Assembly: GCA_019614645.1 (NCBI GenBank)
Contig: JABWDB010000001.1
Location: 2,294,001-2,358,000, forward strand
From: Stratiolaelaps scimitus
Taxonomy: Eukaryota; Arthropoda; Arachnida; Mesostigmata; Laelapidae
Direction of reading: 5' to 3'
DNA length: 64,000 nucleotides
Shown here: positions 21,134 to 33,100 of the stretch, in pieces
How positions within the stretch are numbered: the stretch's first letter is position 1
Layout: every line of letters begins with the position of its first letter
Made by a program: the position numbers and the translations under genes
The notes under the pieces: model-generated
The model's input: only the letters and a program-made list of their open reading frames with translations
Database searches by the model: none
Told to the model about the DNA's origin: nothing

Positions 21134-24100
21134 CTGAAAATTAGATTTATTTAGATATCACATACATACAGAGACTGCAATGGAAAGTACAATCTCAAAA
21201 ATGCGGGTGCTGACTTGTGTACAGATGCTATGATTCAGCTTATGTATGGTTGGTGTATTCGCGTGCGCCTTACAACCGGAGGAGACACGTAAGTGCACGG
21301 GTTCAGTCTCTACCGTTGCACATTTGCGTTTAAAGGGTGTCCGTCTTAGCTAACGTTAAATGTTGGTTGAGAGTCTACTCGGCTTTTTTGCCTGGGGGCA
21401 TGATGAGTTACTCCGCATATTTCCACTGCCAATATACTCCACATGGTGAATGGACAGTACCTGTCTCACTCAGACAATGTTTAAGTGCCTGCTGTAAAAA
21501 ACATAATTTTGGTCCTTTTTTCGGCTTATGTTGAATTTACTGTTAAATAGCAACAAAGACATATGCAAAATCAGGTATGTGCAAATCACTACGAAGACGT
21601 GGCTGATTCCATTCGTCTTCACGATCTCAAGCTCACCTGGAGGGCCGACGTCTCCCGGAGGTCCATCCTTTCCCGGTAGACCGGGTGGACCTGGGCTAGC
21701 AGCGTTAGCAGGATCGCCAGGGTCTCCTTTGAATCCAGGAATGCCAGGCAGTCCACGCATTCCTTGGAAACCTGGATAGCCATCAAGTCCGCGAGGACCT
21801 GGCGGGCCCGGCGGACTCACCTCGCCTTCCACAAAGAATAAGTCCCCAGGTGGGCCAGGCTCGCCCATGGGGCCGTCCAGTCCGGCCATGCCTTGAATAC
21901 CCCATTCGCCCATATCTCCTTTCGGACCAAGGTAACCGTCAAGACCAGGAGACCCTGCGTGGCCTGGGTCTCCCGTTTGACCGGGAAAACCTTGAGCTCC
22001 ATCGGCTCCACGCGCTCCAACACGTCCCGGCTCGCCCCGCAAGCTGTAACCGGGCTGACCTGGTGCCCCAGGACGACCAGTAAAGCCGGGCATTCCATGG
22101 CGTCCTGGCTCGCCTTCTAGGCCCGGCATTCCGGGATATCCTTTCTGACCTTTATAGCCAGGGAAACCGTCTGTACCTTGCGGTCCGAGCCCGAACCCTG
22201 GTGGACCCGGAAAACCTTTAAGTCCGTCACGGCCGTGATCTCCTTGTTGTCCTTTTCGTCCTAAAGGACCCTCATATCCGGGTTCGCCGATATACCCCTG
22301 ATCACCCTTCTGGCCCTTTTCCATTGCTGCAAATCGATAATAAATTAACGACGTGAAAGGTGCGAATCAGGCAGAAGCGGTGATTCTCAGGGAACCTTTA
22401 GTTCTTTGTGATGAAGTAAAGCCTTTGAGTAAAAGAGAATATTTACATATCAGTAGCAATATAAACCAGCTACGAATAATGACAATAAATATTTCGAAAA
22501 TTCTGACTAACGATTGATGTTCGTCCCTTTCCCAGACCTACGCATAAGGTTTACTAGTAGACTTTTAAGGTTTTCCTAACTCTTAAGTAAGTTTCAAGTA
22601 GGCAGTATGTAGGAAAGCTCATGGATCTCCACATAATTAATCCGCACGCCCCATCTCTTAACATGTAGACTGAACTAATCTATGTAATCATTCTATGCAA
22701 CATCTGCGAGTATTCTTGATAGCGCGATTGTCTAGTGATGACTACAGTCTGTGCCTTGGTTCAATGCCCTGCTACAACGCAAGGAAATTCAGGAGGCAAT
22801 ACATTGATCTATCCCTCTAGTACTAGAGCTAAGGGATTTCTACAGACGTAGTGCAATAGTATTCCCAAAATAGCCCGGAATAACTGATTTGAGAAAAGAA
22901 GGAGAGACTACGAACAAGAGGGCGAATGGCAGCGATACAATGTCATGCCTGCCCTTTACCATCGCGCTTCACTGATCACTTCAAAACACGATTCGCATCT
23001 GCAAGTATAACACCGAAACTGACCTATATCCCAGGGATACACAACGAGGTGATCAAAGTCCTTGGTTTGTAGCGTGACGAACCCAAATACTGGTATGGAG
23101 TGATTCAAACTGTGATTTCCAATCGCAGGGAACTCGCTATATCCGAAACATACGAAGAAGCTGCCTTTATAAAGCGCTTCCGAAAATACTAGCCCCAGCG
23201 CCTCGGAACCTTTTTGGAACTACAAGGCTGATTGCCGCCTGAATAGCATCTGGGATTGACGTTCACTGCCCATAATGTTCTAATTGATGGCCTCAAGAGA
23301 AATATCGTATTGACGCAAAGTTGATTTGCATTCTTCGTAGACTTCAAGGCCGCCTTCCATACAGCTTCTTCGAGACAAAATTCAATGAGAGTTGGTGAAA
23401 CCGATTTGTGCACACTTCACACGAGGGAAGTCGTCTTCCACCCTCAACCAACTTTAAGTTGATACTCACTATTTTAAACAATTGAGTACAAACTAAGGGG
23501 TGAATAACTAGAGTATGTGAGCCACCCTGTTCTTACCTAAGCCTTGAACTGACCACAACTCACCGGCTGGTGCTTTTCAAAGGACGTTTAAGAGAAGATA
23601 CGAGCATTACACTAGTCGCCATCAGGGCGATAAAGGATTTTATTTATTCCCTTATGGCCTATTTCTGAGCCCAGCTCTAAAACCATATCATCCCAAGGTT
23701 GTACCTATCGCAAGCTATTACATCGAACTAAGAGCATCTCATGTAAGAGCCCTGCGGATCTGAACAGGCTCAAGGGGTTATGGGAGTACACGGAACCGAT
23801 ACGTAACCATAATAGCCTATTAGTGTACTTCGCGGCTGATACACCCCTTGTCACAAAAAGCTTTGGCTCACACTAGCCTCGAGGATATCGAAGGAAATAT
23901 AGAACTGAGCCACATGGGCGAGAAAGATGTATAACATCGAATCCGATGTCTACAAAATAAGTGCGCCCACTTACGGGAGGGGGGGGATTGAAATACAGCG
24001 CGATCTTCAAGCGCGGCATGTAGCTTTGTAATGTATAGATAACGTAATGTATAGCTTTCACCACGCAGCGTGCATGAGAATTGGCTTCCACTGAGCTTCT

Positions 24101-27100
24101 GGTGGTGGCGCTGTCGTCGACTCTCAGCTCTTCCCCTATGTGACAGACCTCAGGACTTAACCTTTGGTATTATTATGGGGATCTCTCGGGCCACCTTTGG
24201 TTGTTTTAACCGGCCGTACCTGGCAAAGATGCATAGCTAAAGACAAATAATAAATAAATCTAAAGATTCTCCGCTTCTGGCAGGATTTGATCCCAAAGCA
24301 TATCCTCTATGCTCTATTTCACTACAACCACAGATGAAGTGCTGTTTCCCTTCGTCAGCGTGATTCAAACATGCGTAGCACATCTACTACATATTTTGCA
24401 TAAGACTTTTGTAAAAAACAGAATTGATTCAGTAATGGATTCATTAAGAAATACGCATGATGTTTACTGCTGAAGTAGGCTTCCACTTGGCTGCCGTTCG
24501 CTGCCGAAGGTTCGCAGCGAAAGTAGTTCACACCTATCGGCGGTTACAACTCGAGCGGACTTAGAGATATATTGAAATTGATTGATTGAGGTTGTTGCGT
24601 AGGTAAACATTCAAAATAGCAAGCCGAAGATAAATCGTAGTTTGTTGAACTTACATCCTTCTATACCTCCATCGGGACCGGGAAGGCCTGGGGCACCAGC
24701 TCTTCCTCTGAAGCCGGGTGGTCCAGTCATTCCTTTACGACCGGATCGACCCGGAAGTCCGGAGCCTCCGGGCCTGCCATAACGACCATCGTCGCCTGGT
24801 TCTCCCTTCATACCTGGTAGACCTGGTAGACCGACGAAACCGTCGTGTCCTGGCATTCCTGGATCTCCTTGGGGACCAGGAGGGCCGACAGGACCAGGAC
24901 TTCCGGGAATACCGTCGTGGCCAACGAAACCTTTGGGGCCAGGTGCTCCCGAAAGTCCGCGCAGGCCAGACAAACCAGAGGGACCGTTTTGACCCGGGAG
25001 TCCCGGACGACCCTTCAATGGGAAAAATAAATGAACAAGATTACCTGAACGACCTAAGTGCCAGCCTTCACTTTCATGAAACTTATGACCGTCAAGTGGT
25101 ATTATTAGCCGGAAACTGATGTCTGGTACTGAACCACACGGTTTACAACGTAATCATAATAAAACAAAAGGAGTGTTATATAATTCTTACCTTAAGAAAG
25201 CGCAAACAAATAGGTATCCTCTTAATCGGATTTGTTGGAGCTCAAATGATCCCCCCCCCCCCCATGCAATTTATAAAGGCTTACTCAGCATAACGAAATA
25301 TGCAAAAAACACAATGTTTTTGCCAGAATATTTCATATGCTGTCTTCATAACATACTTGTTCACCGTCTTCGCCAGGCAATCCTATGTCTCCAACAAAGC
25401 CATCTTCACCAGTCAATCCCGTTGTCCCAGGGTATCCGGCAAAGCCGCGTATGCCTTTATCACCCGGGAGACCCCGAAGACCAGGCTGTCCAGGTGGCCC
25501 AGGAAATCCATTAGGACCCGCCTTTCCCTGTAGACCGGGTGCGCCGTCGTATCCTGGCTGACCAGGAGGTCCGACATCGCCAGGTGGGGCCCCGAGACGG
25601 TCACCAGCCTCACCCGGTTCGCCTTTTGGACCATGCAGACCTGGCGGTCCCTCGGAGCCTGGAGTTCCATCATATCCTGGGAGACCATCTTCCCCGTCGT
25701 CACCCATAGAGCCAAACCATCCATCGTCACCAGGTGCACCTGCAATATCAAAATAGTACATTCAAACAAGACGAGCAACATGGTGGACTTTCATGCTATT
25801 GAACCAGCAACCTCATACGCATTAATTTGTGATAGGCGGTTAATTTTACGTGACTGTAAAATAATCCACAGAGCGATATAGGGCAATATGTATAAGATCT
25901 GTTTTAGGTTTGTTTACGCGCGACTACACGGAATGTGCCTGTCCCATGATCGACGACCTAAACATATTCTCTCTACTTTATGGTACATTAAACTATTAAT
26001 TAATAAGAAATAGTTGAATGTGTTTCCATCTGAACAGCTGCTCATATCATGCATACGTTGGCGCTGAGGTAAAGAAGCCTGCGGCTTAAGAATACAATAG
26101 TTAGGTAATTTTTTTTTAAATATAGTACAGCACAAGCCTTTTTTCTTAATTTCCAAGTGCACTTACCCGGAAGTCCGTCAATACCAGTTTCTCCCTGAAC
26201 GCCCCTAGCGCCAGTGGCTCCTTCCGGTCCGGTGTCTCCGATTCTGCCCGGTTCACCAGGAACGCCTACCATTCCCGGAGAACCATCATAACCCTCAAGT
26301 CCTGGCCAACCACGAGACCCTTCTAGTCCTTGAAGGCCATTATCTCCTGTCATTGTGAACAGCATGCATATTTGCATCACATCGAAGTAAAGCATTGACA
26401 TGTATACATTAGTATATGTCCTGTGTCTTAGAAGTTCTATGATTGCCGGAGTAGACTGCGATAACTTGCTATTATTCTAAATCCTATTTTATGTCATTTG
26501 AGATAAAATATACCATATCGGTCTATGTAATTTGGTTTGAGGAACATTACCAGGTTCGCCTACGTCTCCCATGTATCCAGGCTGTCCAGGAAGGCCTGGC
26601 AATCCATCTAGCCCTGCGAGACCACGCTCTCCTGGAAGCCCGTTGAGACCTGAATAGCCTATATCGCCAGTCAGACCTTTAAGTCCAGGCCACCCAGACA
26701 CGCCAGGCTGTCCCGGTAGTCCTGGTAGCCCAGTTGTGCCATCGAATCCAAAGTCACCTCTCTCACCCTTCATGCCGGAGCCTGCTTCGCCGGGAGGGCC
26801 TGGAAATCCTGGTCGACCATCGAATCTGCCGAAATGTTTAAGGCGCTTAGTCGTTCCATTTTCAAGGAATGCATTAGAAGCTTTAGAGTTTCGTATCCAA
26901 GACTTTCACTAACGACGTAGGTTAATCAGGTAATAAATGCGTTTGTAGCTGAGTAAAAATTATTCGAGTGTCAGAAAACGCTCCGTCTCAGGGATAAAAT
27001 ACCTAGGGAGTCCAGGACTTTTACGTCTACAAGCAAAATCATGGAACCAATTCAAATCAGTGGGAATATTATTTGAGCACTTACCCTAAATCACCAGGAA

Positions 27101-30100
27101 CTCCTTGGAAACCCGGCATGCCGCGAAGGCCAGGAGGACCTGGTGGACCATCAGGTCCAGCATAGCCAGGCTCGCCGGGCCACCCTTGATAACCTGGGTC
27201 TCCAGGAAGCCCGGGTGTGCCCGTCCCATCTATATAACCTGCCTGTCCCTTTGGTCCAGGCTGGCCCGGATAACCCAGTCCACCGGGTTCGCCTTGTAAA
27301 CCTTTTTCACCAAATGGACCTGGATAACCAGGGTATCCTGGATATCCGGGAGCACCTGGGTCACCAGGCTCTCCTTGCGGCGATGAGCCGGGTGGCCCTG
27401 GTTGACCTCTGGAACCGGGAACACCAGGCCTTCCGTCTCTACCCATTTCACCTGGCGGTCCTTGCATACCAACAGATCCTGTCTCTCCCATGGGTCCGAG
27501 GAAACCCTTGTCACCGTGGGAGCGTGTGATATTTTGTGCAATATCGATTCCTCTTTTTGCGGGCTCACCTTTTTCACCCTTTACGCCTTGAATTCCCGGA
27601 GGTCCACGATTTCCTCGGGGCCCAATTGCACCTGGTTCACCAAGATACCCCATTCCGGGAAATCCTCGCTCTCCAGGAGCACCCTTATTACCTTTGTAGC
27701 CTATAAGGCCTTCGGCTCCTTGATATCCTTGAATGCCCTGATATACAAGGACAATCGTTCACGTATTTTTTTTAGCAAACACACGATAATCGTTTGTGTT
27801 TCATAACAACAGAGCGGTTTTGTCGTCCAAAAATGCCTACCCATAACGATATTGATCATAGTAATTATAACTGGGATACCCTCGCACTAGTAGACAATAC
27901 ACAACAACTTATTTGATCTTCCAACACATGACAACCATATTCCCCCCCGCCCCGGACCTGTTGATGATGCTCAACACTAAAGTTTACTATTAGGTGCACT
28001 AATATTTATAGCTAAACAACTTACAGGCTTTCCTGGCTGTCCTTCACCTCCCATACGGCCCGGCTTGCCGGAGGCACCCGAAAAGCCCATCTCGCCTTTA
28101 CGGCCGGGGGCGCCCAGAACACCCGGTTCTCCTATCTGCTCACGAATCTCACCATGAAGAATGAGTTCACCTGGATCACCACGTTCTCCTTTTCGGCCGT
28201 CTTGACCAGGTAGACCCGGGATTCCCTAGATTTGTACACGACAGATTCAACACCTTGATCAGCATAAATAATACACATCATCTCAGTCTCACTCAAGCGA
28301 CTGACATTACTATAAGTTGCAATAATACCTTAAGGGATAAAACAAAAACACTTCGTGAACGTATAATAATAGCCGGGGCATACTTGATTTACATTCTCTC
28401 TGAAGAAGTTCCGTCTGAGAAATCGAGATTATATAATAACAATAATAATAATACTCGCTCATTCCCCTCTATTGGTAGTTATTCAACAAGGACATTTCAG
28501 ATATATGCAAAATAAGGAGAATATTATCTCATTATGATGTCATTGATATATCAGATGACACGCACATACATAAGCGTCCATAAATAAGCGCTGTGTCAGG
28601 CGTCTCCAGCAATGGCGTTAGGTGTCAGCATGCGACGTCGTATTGCTCAAAATACCCCGAGATGGTTATAAACTGAGTGCAATGTAACTTACCGGAGTCC
28701 CCTTCTCGCCAGGTATTCCAGGCTGACCATCGTCGCCGCGTAGTCCCGGTAAGCCCGGAGGGCCGTTATCGCCAGGCATTCCAAAGTAGCCTGGAAAACC
28801 GGGTTCACCAGGATCACCTTCAACACCTGGAAGTCCACTCTGACAGAATGGGCAATCATCGCCAGAATAACCGGGTAATCCGTCTGAACCAGGCCTGCCA
28901 GGCTCGCCGTCATCTCCGGCAAGTCCTTGCGCACCTGGCAGGCCAGGCGCTCCCTGCAGTCCTGTAACGGGGGCGCCTATGCCTGGTCGTCCTTTCTCTC
29001 CAGGTGCGCCGTCGTCACCTGGAATGCCTGGTGTTCCTGGCACACCAGGCATTCCCTCAATGCCGGTCGGTCCTAGTGGTCCGTAAATATCTCGTCCAGG
29101 TCTTCCCGGTTCTCCTGGTATGCCCGAGTATCCGGGTGGACCTGGCCTGCCCACTTCACCGGGCGAGCCATCCATACCTGGGTCGCCATGCTCGCCTGTA
29201 ACGAAGTTACGTAATGATTTAACGAACGGCGCCCAATGACAGGAATGATTTAAGTGGAACTCTAGAAAACAATAGTCGTATCCAAATGATAACGTAACTT
29301 AAGGTATTAACTAGTAACAAGACTCGATAACAGGACCATTTTGAAACTAATATGACAAAACTCAGCCCTATAATGAGATTTTTTTTAAAGACCGTGACCA
29401 CCCCCCCTTCGAAACTGTTGACGATGTTCAACAGCACCGCCCTTCTTGGTATCGCTTAGAGCACTCCTTCAATTAGGGCGGTGAGATGTGCGCGAGCCTA
29501 GCCACGAGCACCGCACATCGTCCTTGCCGTACGGACATGACGCGGTTACGATAATGAGACATGCCACAGTCACATTTTACATGTTAAAAACCATAGATAG
29601 TTATGTACTCTTAAAAACTGCAATTCGTACGATTTCACCACGGAGCCGACTTGTATTTAGAACACTTCATACCATATCAGGTAAATAATTTCGCAACAAG
29701 TTGACCGCAACAATTAAAGCTTTAGAATGTGGATAATTAAAAAAAAAAACACAACGTAGCGGTACATTTACAGAAGTACGCCTTCCGAATGACAAAGACG
29801 CCACATGGTAAGCATCTCTAAAACCTACCTTTTGTTGAGCGACCTGGACGACCGTCTGAGCCTACTGGCCCAGGCGGTCCAGGTCTTCCGGGGATACCTG
29901 GGAAGCCCCTCGGGCCGGACCGACCTTTCAAACCGCTGTATCCTATTGGCCCAGGGTCACCGCGTTCGCCGCGTGCCCCGGGAAGGCCCTGTATAGGACC
30001 CAGCCCGCGTACGATTTCTCCGGGAGGCCCCTAAGTGCAGAGAGAGCAGCCGTCATTAAGATATTAGGCTTGTTCGGAGCTATTTCGTAAATTGAAAAGA

Positions 30101-33100
30101 CAGGTGAAATTTGACTTGTTTATACTTGGGCATTTTGCTACATGAAACCCAGTGCTGGTTCAGTAACGAACCGTACGTACTTCAACCTCACGGTATAGTT
30201 GCAATAACGAAGTAGATGGAAACCAACAATATTCATGATTCAACCTGCATATTCTCCATATTTAAGTCCTTATTATGGTTGTTTCCGTGTTTGAAAAAGA
30301 GCAGTTAATGGGGTACATTAAGCAAACTTGGATTTGCTTCAGGATGCAATCGGTGATAAAATTGTAACGCAAATGGCAAGTATACTGCCATTCGGAAGCT
30401 CCCACAGCGCTGGCTCCCGAGCGCAAATTATATAGAATAACTAAAAATATCTTCACTCTAGTTATTTATGTTGTTCAAAAGTTATTAACGTATTTTCAAT
30501 GTACAAAATATTAGCTCCGGACGACCTAATATCAAAATTTACCACCATCACAGGATGTCTAAAAGACACTGTCGGATTGTCCAACGAATACATAAATTGG
30601 AAATTCATGCGAAACGTAGAGATGTGTCAATTCAGTGCCAGCGTTAGCAATAATTGTTATCACCTGCCGGCCTGCTGGTCCGGGAAGGCCGATGTGACCC
30701 GCGTATCCTCGACTTCCTTTGGTACCCGCTTGGCCGTCGATGCCATCCCAGCCAGGATCTCCGGGTTGGCCCTTAGCGCCCACTTTTCCAGGATGGCCTT
30801 CCAGACCAATAGGGCCCTATAGAACATCACATAAAACGTTACACATTTTGCGAATCCCATGCCCAGCTTTAGACAAGTTTCCACAACCCCATTCGATTTT
30901 TGGCGTGACCGACCAAAATAGTCCACCAATAGTACTCCGCAGTCAAAGATACACCCTGGCATGTCTGTATGGTGTAAAGGATTGGGGGTGGTGCTACGCA
31001 TCTTTTATCGTCATCCACTTCGTGACTCCTGATAAGCTAGCTTACGATCAGCGGAAGCATAGCAACTATTATATAATCGTTTTGCTCGAAATGTTTGTAA
31101 CCGCAGCCCTTTGTTTGAAAGCCACGAAATGTAGACTTTTTCTCTCGCTGACTCTGAGAGGTCAACTTCTACGACAGGCCTCGATACTGCCATTTCTGGC
31201 AAAGAGTCAGGGTAGAAGGTGTGACACAATCGGAGCAATCGAAAAGCCTTAAACCTATTGAATTTCGCTATCTTCAAGGCTACGAAGCAAATACGTACAG
31301 TTGGTCCAACGTCTCCAGGGAATCCACGAGGTCCTTTATAGCCAGGGAGTCCATCGGGTCCCTACAAGGTTTTTGACAGGAAGATCTCAACCAGTGAAGT
31401 ATGAATGGATAATGAGCTCTCTAAGTATAAAGGACGGATGGTGGTTATAATTCTATAATAAGTACAGCTTTCGTTCAACTGAAAGCGCCTTCGAGAAAAG
31501 CAGAGTGCTACTCTAATTGTGTAGACGTCAGAATGATTATTAGTTCTATTCTTTATTGCTCAATCTAAATCGACAGTGAGATACGTGTGTAATGTACAGT
31601 ATATTATAACAGTTGATCTAACTGCAGTTTCGATCTACTGCATATTTAGGAATGAACAACATCGATTCAACTTGACCTCCTCGAATGACCAAACGTGTAT
31701 TTCACAATCTTTGCAGCTCTACCTAATCACTATATCAAACCTCTGGGCCTGGTGGTCCGGTAGGCCCTGGCGGTGCGGGGTAGCCAGGATCTCCACGACT
31801 TCCTCGGGCACCCTTCATTACTTCCACTTCGGTCACGTTAATAAGTGGCTGCCGATAGAATAAGATACCTTTTGGCCCCGGCTCACCTAAAGGATCGAAA
31901 TATTCCACATCAGTGCGTGACACATCTAACTTACTTCTTCACGCTTAACTGGACCGTGAATGAGTTTTGCTCACGCCGGTACAGGCAGTTACCACGTTTC
32001 TAGCTACATCTTTTATCTACGAATTCTGTCCAGCCGGACGCTAAAGATTTTCGTCTCAGGTTAATTGATATTGTCGAGCCCGGTGTCTTGGTGGTGCATT
32101 CGTGTGCGCCTTGCAATCGTCAGTGTGCTCTCAATTACTGAAACTCTCAACGGCCCATTGAGTCCGATTGGGAATATCACGCAGTGTTCGTGTTTATGAT
32201 TCCCCTGCCGCCATATGCATTCTTCTTTGGTTCAACAGCAACACTTATCAGATATTCGAAATACTTCTTGTATTTTTTCTCTACCCCAGTATTCATCGTT
32301 GTGGTGCTTGTTCATTTTTTGTAGAAATGCCCACCTGGCTCGCCTAGCTCTCCTCGCTGACCAACGAATCGGACCTTCGCAGGTGGCCCGGGGTCTCCCG
32401 GGTTGCCAGGTACACCTGGCCTGCCAGCATTGCCAGGATCCCCTCGAAACCCGGGTGAACCTGGACGCCCAGGATATCCATCGGAGCCCTGGAAAACATG
32501 CAATACAGTTACATCGGATACACATGATATTACAAGATGGTCAGTTACGTCACCATCCTGATGTTATCCGACTTTGCAGAAGCGGATAATGTCGTTCCTA
32601 ATATTTTTTGACACCGCATCAGTCAGCAAAGTTTTATTGAGGCATGCGGACGTGCTATTAAGGCTAACGAAACAGCGGTATCTTTTGAATATTCCTATGA
32701 CATCAGCATGTTCCATAGGTAGAGAAAGCTGATCATATATAAATATTTGCTCGTGATTCTCGAGGATAACTTAAGCCGTGGTGAACATCAGTGCTGTCGG
32801 AGTCGAGCGCACGAAACGTACAAATGATATATTTTCCTAGAGGGATATATATATATATATAATTCGTGAGTAAGTCTACGTTCAGGTCGTTTCAAATTGA
32901 TTCTACAGATACCAGATCGTACTTTCAGGTAAAATTGTTCACCCACTTTTTCAAATGCATAGATATACAACACAAGCACTCCTTTATTGTCAACCAAGGG
33001 AGGCGAACCTAAGACAAAATATGATGTGTGTACATACATTTTGGCACTACGTTCTGTGCACTCGACTCAATCAGTACTAATGTTTTAGAACGGCTAAATT

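Noticed and set aside
21470..22324. 284-codon minus-strand ORF as an independent collagen gene
   Set aside because: It is one exon (22326-21637) of the alpha1 chain read through its donor into the intron; the tail after LEIVKTNG is non-collagenous intron.
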